This document shows positions 1 to 10,948 of a stretch of DNA of 64,000 bases, piece by piece. Below the pieces are notes generated by a model. It ran no database searches. It had not been told where the DNA came from and saw only the letters and a list, made by a program, of their open reading frames with translations. The DNA comes from Cyclina sinensis. Its lineage: Eukaryota > Mollusca > Bivalvia > Venerida > Veneridae. Within the stretch, counting starts at the first letter, position 1. The number at the start of each line of letters is the position of its first letter. The DNA is taken from assembly GCA_012932295.1 (NCBI GenBank), contig JAAONU010000016.1, positions 35,619,241 through 35,683,240 of the forward strand. The letters run 5' to 3'. The position numbers and the translations under genes are program-made.

Positions 1-782
1 TAAATTGTAATAGTGTAAAATTTTGATTAGGTCTGTGATTTTCATTATGAAAATAATACGCATACATATATAAGTTTAAAAATATTTCTTCTAACTTATT
101 TGGAATTATGTAGAAATTATATTATTGTTACCTCTAGAAGTTTTGGGTCCATGTAGTTAGATACTGTTTTGCTATTTCAAATTTTAGGTCTATAGATTTT
201 TGAGACCACTTTAAAGTTACATAGTTACCATTTCATGCACATAATATTTCAGATAGAAATAACAAAATTAGTTAACAAAAATGTAATATACAGTCTAACA
301 GATAGGCCCGAAATTTTCCTCACAAGTGAGGAAGCCTGTACCATTACTTCTATTATTAGCATGAGTTCACTAAGTGGTCAGTGTGGATACAAGTGCAGCA
401 TAAAGGCAATTTATGTCCTATATCTGATAAGCCTAAGCCAAAAACATTCACCACACAAGACTTGTGTTTGTAAAAGTATTTACCAGTTTGATAAAATGGT
501 TAACAAGTGCACATGCAATTTCAGACCATTTTTTCATACATTCCAGAAGCAATTATTAATATGGATAAAGTTAAAAAGTAAAATGTTGATGTACATTTCA
601 AAAGGCTAGAAATTTAATTATCTTTTAACTGGAATTCTTAATTGCAGTCTTACTTAATCAACAAAGTGCCGAATTTCATTGACTAATGAATACTTACAAA
701 AATTTGATATTTATTGAGGATATTTATGATAATTAAACTTTATATGGGAACATTATTGTAAATAACAATTTAAAGCGAGATT
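1..782. other. AT-rich DNA, no gene recognised
   Basis: One open frame of 124 codons (235-609) shows no domain, splice context or compositional signal of coding. Nothing else was recognised. Confidence 0.5.
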
Positions 783-1262
783 TTAAAGGGATACACAGGC
801 CAAAGTTTTATGCTTTCTTTCTCATTCATTCTATCAATATACTATAAATGTGATCGAAATAAATACAATGATCTGTTCCAGTAACAAAGATTTCCTCTTT
901 CTAAATGAAAAACCTGATGGTTTCCTAACAACCCACATGGGTCTATATAAAAAATTTAGATTTCGCGCTTAACTTTGCAGTGAATGATTGGACGGTTGAA
1001 GTACCTGTCACGTGATCTATGGCAAAAACAACCCAAGAGAAACGATGATTGGTTCTTTTTGTCATGTGACCTATTTGAAAATAAGTTGGTGATTTTGTTC
1101 ACATTTTAATTTTTTGTTAAAGAATGTTAAAATATTTACATTCAAACCCGCATTTCACTACAAACATACTGGGAAATTAAAGTTCTTCATATTGAACGTG
1201 ACTTGAGCAAATAATATCGGTTTTAATTTTTTGGGCACTCATTTGCCTGTGTATCTCTTTAA
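783..1262. mobile_element. 480-bp MITE with TTAA target duplication
   Basis: The left end TTAAAGGGATACACAGGC (783-800) is matched by an inverted right end GCCTGTGTATCTCTTTAA (1245-1262) with one mismatch. TTAA at both boundaries fits the TTAA target-site duplication of piggyBac-type elements. There is no coding capacity in between, so this is a non-autonomous element. Confidence 0.65.
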
Positions 1263-3410
1263 TACTTTTCAAGGTGGTTCAAAAACATTTCTCGGTGAAG
1301 ACTGTGCAGCAGTACTCAGTGGCCAAATATTTATGCCAACAAAATTCATAGAACTTGTGTAAAAAGATACTGGATATTATTGAAAAAGAACAAGTCAAGT
1401 ATGCTGACAGAGCATCTCTCAGACAATATTTTTGGAACTTATGACATTAGTTGCCAAAACACAGATATAAAGAACATCAACCTTGTTTTAAACCTTTATT
1501 ATTAATGAAAAAGATATTCTTGCTTTAGTCAGAGGAAATAAAAGATGATTAATAGGTTGCAGGATGTTAAAGATTAGATATCCTGCAGAACAGTCATTAG
1601 GTGAACAGATATCTTTTTTGGCTGAAAATGTCTCGCAAGGGGTCTATCTGTAAGACTGTATAGAGTAATTATGGGAAACCCTTGCATGTTTTATAGTAAT
1701 GTCATTTTAATTGAAACTTTGCCATCTGACTTAAAGTCAATTTATAAAATCAGCAAGTAGGCCATTTCATTTATGTGGCAAAATGAACACATGTTGATAA
1801 GTCATGTCTTTGTATTAAGATAATAAAGCCAGAGCAGAGGAAATTACTCTACATTAATCCATTGGGAGAATTATTTGAAACATGTCAAACTATGCTTCTT
1901 CATTGGTAGTAAGTTCAGCAGTTGCAGTTTCAGTTATTTGAAATTTATTAGGGATGTCAACAAATATTTGAGCATTCCTTAATAATATCCTAGTTAGATT
2001 TCGGCATTCGAATATTCGCATTAGAAATAAAATTTATAAAGTTTTCCAGCATCATTTATCTTGAAATTACAAAGTTTCTGAAATTGTAATTAAGAGAGAG
2101 CTTTTCTGCTTGTTGTCAAATTTGTTTTCATAATGCGCATCAGTTCAGCAATTAGCCGGCAGTTGGCATATTTGTTGTTTTAAAAGTTAACACTACCGGT
2201 AATTGCCATTGCCATGTGACTTTAAGAGGTCTGAAATGCTTGTTTGATGTACCGTTCATCTGCTAAAGACCCAAAATTTATGAATATTAAATTAAATTTG
2301 GACAAAGACTGTTTTTAACAACTACTTAGAATGAGAACGACAGTTTCACTTTTGCATTCACTAAGATTTTAGACACAGAATAAGTTATTTTTAACTTTCT
2401 TTTTTATATTTTCATAACTATTCTCAGATCAAAAATAGTTTGAGGACAATATGTGTTACAAAAAGGAGCGCGCACTCAGCATCATCAGTTAAAAAGTTAT
2501 CATGTATTGAAAAAGTTATCATAATAAGTATTCAGTGCAACAGGACCAAGTATGTCAATATTGTATGTTTATTTGGAAACCACCAATTCAGACAATCAGA
2601 AACAGTCACATTACCTATACCAATATTTGAGTATATTCGAATGCCAAAATCAATATTCATTGATATTCCTATATTTTATTTATGATTATTCCAGTTGGCA
2701 CCCATGTTATGCCCTTTTAAATTTTTTTGTGTTTAGTTGTTCTTTATACAGTTTTTGAAAAGTACTGCTGAAGTTTTATACCTTACCATATAACTGGTTA
2801 TTTTTGCAGTTGCATATATTTGATATTTTCTACCTATAGATGGTTATATCAATTTCTGCCAATTTTATTTTAGTGATTTTCTTCACAGTATGTGTATTAA
2901 AAAAACAAAAGTAAAAGGTTAACTGTTTTGTTTACCAAGTGATCCATCATACTGGTTTTGTAAAATCTGTAGTACTGTAAATGCTGTAATGCTGTAAAAA
3001 GTCCTGTTAAAAAAAGTACATGAACCTTCAACAATCAGTCGCAGAGTCTCAATAAATAAATGTTACTCACACTCAAAACCTATTCTCTCTCTGCAATGTC
3101 TGCCTTCTCAAAACCTTTGTTGGTTAATTTTCTCTCTGCCTTGATGTCCGAGTGTACCTACTTTATCCATTGTGCACAACAAATCCATTTCAATTTGTCA
3201 CAATTTAGGTTGTTGTCGAGTGAAGTGCAAATAAATTACTTGCAAAACAGTGTACATAATAAAACCTAATATTTATCTTCTTTGAATGAAGCTTAAACTG
3301 TTGAAAACACCTTTTTGTTTTTCATACACTACACAATATGTTTTACGGTAACCAAAGGACTTATATTGATTAACTGATGCAATAGTAAACTTTTGAAAAT
3401 AATAGCTATT
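1263..3410. other. AT-rich DNA upstream of the C48 exons
   Basis: This stretch should contain the upstream exons of the C48 protease (the catalytic His-Trp and Asp region), but none could be identified with confidence. Short open frames here lack domain resemblance. Confidence 0.4.
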
Positions 3411-3414
3411 TAGA

Positions 3415-3485
3415 GGTAGGATATGGCCCAGTGGTTATACGCTGGACTGGTATAGCTGTATACCACAGGGGCCCGAGTGTCAGAA
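3415..3485 (+). repeat. tRNA-derived SINE head relic
   Basis: TGGCCCAGTGGTTATACGCT resembles the pol III A box found at the head of tRNA-derived SINEs. It is followed at the right distance by GGGGCCCGAGTGTCAG, a degraded B-box-like stretch. It cannot be a working tRNA because the arms do not pair. It lies about 145 bp upstream of the first C48 exon. Confidence 0.45.
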
Positions 3486-3629
3486 GGATACGACCAATTT
3501 CTCAATGCAAATAAAAGAAATTATTTTAAATTGAAATAATTTATATTATAGTCAGTAGAAGATTCTTAGACAATAAGTTGTTTTTCTGTTGGAAAACAAA
3601 CACCTGATACTGTGTTATAATATTTTCAG

Positions 3630-6395
3630 CAATTTTCTTAATGAAAGATGTAAGGAAGGAATAGATCAACTTGTTGTTGGTTGGGAAGTTGAAACTGTTA
3701 ACCACAGCATGCAACCAGATGGGCTGTCTTGTGGGATATATGTTTTAACAGTAGGTTGAGTTTTTGATTAAGTGAGAATATTATTATATGAGATCTTAAC
3801 ATGTATGTGTAGCAAAAAATTACTTGCCAATGAGCTTTTTTGTAGTTAACTGCATTACCAATAGTTCTTACTTTTAAAAAGTTAATGAATAGAAATGACA
3901 AAGGTTATAAAAAGCAAGGGATAGCCAAAAACTTAATGGTAAGTTATGATGATAATTCATATGCATCTTTGTACTTGTAATCATGAACATCTTTTATTTA
4001 CTTGTAATTATTTTCATAAGATCAGACAGTCCACAACTTTCTAAAATATTCAGTTCAAATCAAAAAACCATTTTAATTTTTTAAGATCAACTCTGTATTA
4101 TAGTTTGCTGAGAGGTTTCTGAAGGGAGAGTCTTTACAGTTTGATTGGACAGCCAGAGATATATATGCACAGCGTAAAAGAATTGGACATACACTTCTGT
4201 CTACAGGTGTGTACTCTTTAATCTTCTTACTGCTCTATATAATTTTATTTCATAAATGTGTAAAAAATTATACATAAGTATGCCAAAAAATACACAAGCT
4301 TTTAACTGAAATCAGTGCTTTATTTAATCAGTTGCAGAGGCTGGAATCAGATCAACCGATGTCTCTTGTCATGAGCATGCCCCTGAGCATGAGGAATTAC
4401 AAGAGCAAATCCATGAGCATGATGATGGCCCATGGCATGAGCATGCCCCTGAGAATGAGGAAGTACACAAACAAGTCCATGGGCATGAGGAGGTCCCTGT
4501 AAGACTTGACAGAGAGCATCATAATATCCCTGAGCATGACACAGAGCATCATGATATCCTTGAGCATGACACTAAGCATCATGATATCCCTGAGCGTGAC
4601 ACTGCGTATCATGATATCCCTGAGCATGACACTGAGCATCATGATATCCCTGAGCGTGACGATGCGCATCACGATATCCCTGAGCATGACACTGAGCATC
4701 ATGATATCCCTGAGCGTGACGATGTGCATCACGATATCCCTGATCATGACACTGAGCATCATGATATCCCTGAGCATGACACTAAGCATCATGATATCCC
4801 TGAGCGTGACAATGCACATCATGACATCCCTGAGCATGACACTGAGCATCATGATATCCCTGAGCGTGACACTGCTCATCATGATATCCCTGAGCATGAC
4901 ACTGAGCATCATGATATCCCTGAGCGTGACGATGCGCATCACGATATCCCTGATCATGACACTGAGCATCATGATATCCCTGAGCATGAAAATTATCCTA
5001 ACTGTGAGGTTGTTTCTGAGGATCAGGATGTCCTTGAGCATGAGCCAAACAAGACAGAAACAAAGCTGCATGATGTCGATAAGAGATACTGTCTGCGCAA
5101 AGAAAGAAAAAGTGTAAGTCAATAGCCAGCCGTAGAGGTTTTTTTAAAAAAAACAAGACATTTGTCTACCTACATAAGAAGAAATTATTTAATTCTTATG
5201 TAAAAAGAGATCTTTAGGGCTTACTTTGTAATCTATTCTTGAGAAACTGTTTCTTGTGTACAAAGAATGAAGAAGTCATTTCAATTTTTTTTTTGTATCC
5301 AGATAGATAGTACTGATGGTATGCTTAATAATTCAGTAATTTTTATTGTGTTATATTTCATAAATAGAAGTTATTCAGTATTAACACTTACTGCATTTGA
5401 TGCTGTTGAAATAGCTTAGCCTGTATATGTTTCAGCGAAAAAGATCATCATACTTGTATGGTCCATGCAAAAAAAGACTAGACAAACCTATTGCATTTGT
5501 AACATCAAGAAGGATGATGGTCGGTGTGTAGTTACTTCGTTATCTACATTTAAATTTTTATGATATATGAAATTTTAAAAAATGAGTCTTAATTGATTAC
5601 ATTACTGTCAGTCTTTTATGGCATATTTTAATACTTAAAAGCAACTGAATACACTCAACACTGGATAAACCACAAACCAAATGATCTTTTTTAGTCAATA
5701 AAATTTGAATTCTGTTAAATTTATTAAACTCATCGATCAGATGGTACCTATCTCCATGCCAGAGTTCTGATGATCTTTATAAGTAATTGCATGATGAGTT
5801 TAACTCACTATGAGTTTCTATTAAGATCTGGAATTTTAGCATTTTACATTTTTGCTTTGAGCTCAAGGTACATGTTATTTCATTGTAAATGTGTTTTCAG
5901 TCTGTTTTGGTTCTGTGAATGTTGTGAGAAGTGGTTTCACCCATCTTGTCTCGGCATACCAGAAGAGGATGAGCCTGAACATTTTATATGCAGTTCATGT
6001 AAGGTAAGTGTCCTTAGTTAAACAAAGCACCTTAATAGCAGAAAAACAGACATGCCTGTGTTTTAATGGATAGAAAATATATCTCTCAATTATAAGAATC
6101 TTCTTTGACTAAATGTGTACAAGTATATCTTATATCAAATATCAGACAGGTACAGCTGGTAAATGATGTGGCCTTTAAATGTTGAGTGTTAAATACATTG
6201 TATATTCTGAGTTGTCTTAATTTTATGGAGTAATTTTTTTATTCATCATTCTTTGTTTTATAGGCTACGGAACAGAAAGATGATGAACCTTTGCAGGTGG
6301 ATCATGATTTGAAAGATTGGCCTATTGATGGCCTAATTGACTTGTTGCCTGGACAGACAGAAATTGAAGCAGAGCAAGAGGATTTTTTTTATTAA
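3630..6395 (+). CDS. Ulp1/SENP-like C48 cysteine protease with His-rich repeats and PHD-like segment (3' part)
   Basis: Exons seen: 3630-3750, 4104-4206, 4338-5113, 5436-5527, 5901-6003, 6264-6395; junction phases agree and the stop is TAA 6393-6395. Exon 1 carries the C48 signature MQPDGLSCGIYVL, with the oxyanion Gln codon at 3712 and nucleophile Cys at 3730. Exon 2 gives FAERFLKGE...ARDIYAQRKRIG, typical just after the catalytic Cys in these proteases. Exon 3 is dominated by a PEHDTEHHDI-type decapeptide repeated about 15 times. The next exons hold a single Cys, then CECCEKWFHPSCLGI and FICSSC, which resembles the second half of a PHD finger; the first Cys pair is not evident. Family role: cleavage of SUMO or ubiquitin-like conjugates, although many animal copies of this type are transposon-encoded. 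The catalytic His/Asp exons should lie upstream but were not found, so the 5' end is open. The donor at 5528 is a weak choice made on phase. Confidence 0.72.
4513..4990 (+). repeat. 30-bp coding minisatellite encoding His/Asp-rich decapeptide
   Basis: About 15-16 copies of a 30-bp unit alternate between two variants (CCTGAGCATGACACTGAGCA and CCTGAGCGTGACGATGCGCA starts), giving a 60-bp higher-order period. In the protease frame each copy reads PEHDTEHHDI or PERDDAHHDI. Because the unit is a multiple of three and lacks stops, other frames on both strands are also open here. Confidence 0.92.
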
Positions 6396-7142
6396 CACAG
6401 AGGTTGTCCATAAGCATGTAAGATTTCTTAAGGTTTCTATTTTTCTTTCTCATAGTAGAACCTGTTCTGAGTGAGTAAGCATTTTATGATTGCCATTTGA
6501 ATTCTTTGAGGTATCTTAATATCCATTTCATCTTTCAGTTTAACATTTTCTAAACATGTTTGTGATGTTAATGCATTTCTGTGTATATAATATATATATA
6601 ACTCTTTGTAACAAATATTTTCAGGTGTTAACCGTCTTTTATCAATTGGAATTTACAGTTTAAATATTCCTATCATTAGTCAATAGAGTTCTAGCTCTAC
6701 TTTTACAAAGAAAATATCAAGTCATGGAGCTGTAACCATTCCCATCTGAAAACTTTAACATTGATCATAAATGTTTGATTTTCTAATACTTGGACACAAC
6801 TACCCTTTTGACAAAACTTCCAAGTATACCAGACTGAACTTGACCTTGGCTCCTAAATTACCTGGAGAGTCAAGGTCAAATTATTAAATTTTGCTGAAAT
6901 TGGCCATAACTGAGTTATTTACAGTTGGGTTTGATAATTATATTTCCTATTGGTGTTGCTTTTGAAAACCCTTCACCACAGTTTGCTTCCTTTGATGTGT
7001 TTGCCTTTGGAGAAAGGAAAAATTCAAGCATGGCCCCTGTTTTTGGTGGCTGTTTTCTTAAGTCTGCTAGTCATATATTTTTCTCTTAAGTCTGCTTCTA
7101 TATTATAAATTTGAGACCTGTTATTTTTTTTTTTTTTGGCAG
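6396..7142. other. No gene recognised
   Basis: AT-rich sequence after the C48 stop codon. It includes a short (TA)n run near 6590. Part may be 3' UTR. No clear AATAAA was identified. Confidence 0.4.
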
Positions 7143-10104
7143 CTTAGAGCAGCATATAGAAGATGCTGGAACCTCATCCATGTAGTTGGAATGAGAAGGT
7201 ATTTATTCTTGAATGTTTTGTTTCTTTGACTTGGCTTGCAGCACCTGAACACAAGGTTGACCATAAATGCATTAAGATGATGATAAGTAGTCATTGTATA
7301 GGGCCTTTAACTAAACCAAACTGATAAACCACAATGCAAATAGGGTAGGCTGGTGGCAGGAACACATACCCTTGGTAGACCCAAACCCTCTGAAAACAGG
7401 AAGTATGGTGTGGTCCTGAAGGGGTTCGGTTGAGAGGGAGTCTACTGTAATACATCTCACCACTTTAAAAATTGATGTGTCTGGAAGTTGGTAATAATCA
7501 GTCATGTTAAAATTCTTTCACTTTATGTCATTTTCAGCTATTCAAGGTGTTGCCATAACATCATAAGCTCATTGGATGAATTGCAGCAATTCCACAGCCA
7601 ATAGCCCTTGATTTTATGAAAAATCCATCGTTTGTCATCTGTTCTTAAGATACAATGTACTTGAACATCAATAAACTTGGAATGATTCATATAGTTTTGC
7701 ACACTGAGTTGGTTCCTGCATAAATAATTATACCAGATACTTAAAGTGAGGCTACATTAATACAGTTTCAGTTGAAGAGTAGCTGTCTACTAAAGCTTAA
7801 TCACTGACGCCCTGTTGTTGACATTTTGACATTCAGAAGATACAGGGCTGATTTTCAGAACATAATCATTTTGCAATGAAATAGTCTATGACCAACATTT
7901 CACTTATAGATCTTTAATGATTTTTTTTTAAGTTTGTCTGCACTACATCTCTTATACTACTAAAGCAAATTGAATGAAATGTGACAGGATTGATTGGTAC
8001 CTAAAGTACTTGCGCAATTTTAACATATTTTTCAGTTGAATTATTTTTTGGCTGAGTTATGGCCCTTGAAAAAAAATCGTTTTAGCCAGCTAACTGTCCA
8101 ATCACCTCTAAATGCAACTGCTTAATTGGCTATTGCTATTATCAGGCAACACATGTGATCACTGATAGCCTTTTTTGTATAAATGGTGCAAGGAATGCTT
8201 GTTTTTTATGCCCCCGAAGTTAGTTTTTGTACTGTCCATCCATTAGTCAACTACCGAAATAAATAGAGGGGCCATCTAATGGTAAACATAACAAAAGAGA
8301 AGAATAGAGTTCATTCCGTAACAATAAAATAAGGGGCCAATGGCCCTCTGTTAAACAAAAGAAAAGGTCCACTATCTTGTTTTGGCCGTAAGTCTGTCCG
8401 TCAGTCAGTCCGTCCGAAAATTTAACATTGCCAATAATTTCTTTATTACTAAGTGGAATTATTTCATACTAGGACACAACATTCATTTGGACGAGGCTTT
8501 TCCACTAACCTAAATTTAACCTTTACCCTTGATTGACTTGTCCTCAGAGTTGAAGCACCACTTTGGGGTCATTGACTTCTTTACAGTGACTGTTCTTGAT
8601 TGTTTTGTTTTTTTAAATTCTATCTTTAAAGAAACAACTATCATGTGGTTGTGGTGTTAGGCTCAAGTGTATTTATTCTGTTTTCAAATAGATTAGTAAA
8701 ATTTTGGTTTCATTTGCCTTAATTCATTAGCTATTAATATTGGTGGTCAGAATTTTCTGGGCTTCAGGTGCACAGTTTTTCCCACAAAAGTCATTTTTTT
8801 TATTTGCAAAAATTTCAAAAAGCTTAATTCATCACAATTACATTTCAGTGAATTGCCATGGATGAGAAGGCATATAGAATTTATTAGAAATAATGGGTGT
8901 TTGAAGACCTATGGTTTTGGAGAGGCCTTGTTTAGTCAACCGGTGAGCACAGATTTAAAACATAGTTTAGATATAACATAATATTATATAAATAACACAC
9001 ATCAGCGAGGGTGATAGAGTATACTGACAACCCGAAAAAACAATAACAGCCGAGGCGACAGTCGAGGGTATTATTGTTTTTTGAGGGTTGTCAGTATCCT
9101 CTGTCATCCGCACTGATGTGTGTTATTTATTTTATTATACCGAACCATACAGGTGATCATGTTATATATATACCTTAGGACTGTTTTAGTTTAGTAACGA
9201 GTCGAATCAAACTCAGCTAAACGCTTATAGTCAATATATTCAATAAGTGCCTTCGACGTCATCAGGCATTTGAGTTTCTGCAGGGTGTGCAAAAAAACAA
9301 TAACACCCGGAGGGGTTTTGAAAAACAAATGTTACCCTCTGAGCTGATGCAAAATGTAACATTAGTTTTAAAAGCCGGATCGCCTATGGAAATTTTGTAT
9401 TGGCAGTTTACGTGAGGTATAATGATAGATATTGTTTTCTGAAATGTAAAAGTTGCAAGCTTATTTGAACTTATTATTTGAATAATAACTTTTCAAAATC
9501 AGTACAATATTAAAGAAGGGTCTAATTGTGACTGTTCATTTGAATTTATTCATTAAAGATAATGTTTCATAATTAGACTTAATATTGTGCTACTTTTTTA
9601 AACAAACACTGACGCTATTCCTATAACATATAAGTTATTTTCTTGTTTCAGGCAATCTTCATGATTAAACTTAATTTATACAAGAGATTTCAAAGAAAGA
9701 AAGAGTAAGTGAAAAAGTTACTTCTTTGTACAGAACAAGAAATTTTCTAACAAAAAATACAATGTTCTTGAAAATATCAACACATGGTGGAATCGGAAAT
9801 GAGGTGTTCTCACATTGAAAAACCAACATTATGTCCACTGAGCCGAAGAATTGATTCCCTGATGCAGTAGTCATAGATTATGGTTACAATGTTTCGTTTG
9901 CTGGCTAGACATGTTGTCAGTGGGTATTCTAGTTTAAAACATTATGTGTGAGAAACATTCCACAAAACATACTTTAAATTATCAATTGCAGAAGCAAAAT
10001 ATTATGATTCCTATTTTCAGTGCGAAGGCAATTTATTCCTTACATAATGTTATCCCGGACATGGAAAATAAAAGGGCAAAACAGTTTTTTCAAGAGGAAT
10101 CAGG
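7143..10104 (+). CDS. Candidate exon chain of an unidentified gene
   Basis: Four short segments have acceptor and donor sites and agree in phase: 7143-7198, 8849-8942, 9652-9704 (donor GTAAGT at 9705) and 10021-10104. Joined, they read without a stop. The second contains ELPWMRRHIEF and CLKTYGFGEALFSQP; the fourth contains AIYSLHNVIPDMENKRAKQF. I do not recognise the family. A start, an end and a link to the C48 gene (stop at 6395) are not shown. These may be alternative downstream exons of that gene, a separate gene, or pseudo-exons. Later candidates that would continue the phase are 10337-10526 (ends in a stop) and 10568-10605. Confidence 0.35.
8206..8480. repeat. Fragment of a GCCCCC-ended repeat family
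   Basis: Begins with ATGCCCCCGAAG and contains CCGTAAGTCTGTCCGTCAGTC, the GTCCGTCCG word seen at the ends of the larger repeat blocks elsewhere in the window. It is degraded, with no coding capacity. Confidence 0.45.
8989..9131. repeat. Near-perfect hairpin-forming inverted repeat
   Basis: The left arm (about 8989-9053, AAATAACACACATCAGCG then ATACTGACAACCC and AAAAACAATAA) is the reverse complement of the right arm (about 9065-9131), with only a few mismatches over about 60 bp and a loop of about 11 bp. A related AAAAAACAATAACACCCGGA stretch recurs at 9292. TTATACC (near 9134) and GGTATAA (near 9416) face each other, so the hairpin may be part of a larger MITE-like unit. Confidence 0.7.
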
Positions 10105-10948
10105 GTATGTTTGTATCTGTCTGTCTTTCTGTGTATTCGTGTGTCTGTAAGTCTGTGGGTTAAAATGTAAGGGTTAAACACTTCCAAATGTTGTTGATAC
10201 TTATGCAGAAACTCTTGGAAAGACAAGCATGTGGAATACAACTTTGATTGAACCAGAATTTGGAGAAAATTGACAATATACATGCATTAGTAAATAGAAC
10301 TAAATACAGTTTTGAACAAATTCTTTGTAATTTCAGTGAGTCATCATCCTATTCCCAAGTCAAATCTTTTACAGTTTTACATCTTTCCTCCAAAGAGTTA
10401 GCAAATACAGGGAGCAAGAACGTTTCTGTTTTACAAAGTATCTATGAGATCAATTTCAGTTTCAGTCAGTTGCCAAAACAAGTGTTACAAAGTAAAATTT
10501 GTGTACATAGCTTAATCATTGAATAATGTTTTTTTTCTTTTATTACATAAAACTATATTGACACAGTTCTTCTGAAGGAAGCAATGATAACAGTAATGCA
10601 GGAGGTAAGGTGACAAATGCAAATGATACTTGTCCATAATAACTTAATTTTTATGAGCAACTGTATCCTTTTTTAAGGTACACGTATTTGTATTTTCAGT
10701 CCATGATAAAAATATACCTATAGTTAACGATTTTTGCTATTGCTTATTGTACACTGTGTTTTGGGACAATTGCTGTTTGAAAATATTTATATGCAGAAAC
10801 CTTATGAGGCACAGGATAGGTTTCTGACAGAGCAAACTTGTGCGCAAATGGTTTAGTAAAATTTAAGATAATGCTTTAATTTTTTTGTCTAGGAAATTTT
10901 CTTATCTTGAATGTGAATACCTTTAGTTTTTTTTTCTTTTTTCTTAAG

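Noticed and set aside
235..609. 124-codon open frame near the window start
   Set aside because: No domain, signal, splice context or codon pattern supports coding; chance ORF in AT-rich DNA.
4397..5122. 241-codon minus-strand open frame
   Set aside because: It is the antisense reading of the 30-bp coding minisatellite; the plus-strand protease frame has splice and domain support, the antisense frame has none.
10337..10526. Open frame with an acceptor, ending in a stop, as the end of the orphan gene
   Set aside because: It is phase-compatible but low-complexity and competes with the exon at 10568-10605; evidence is too weak to choose.
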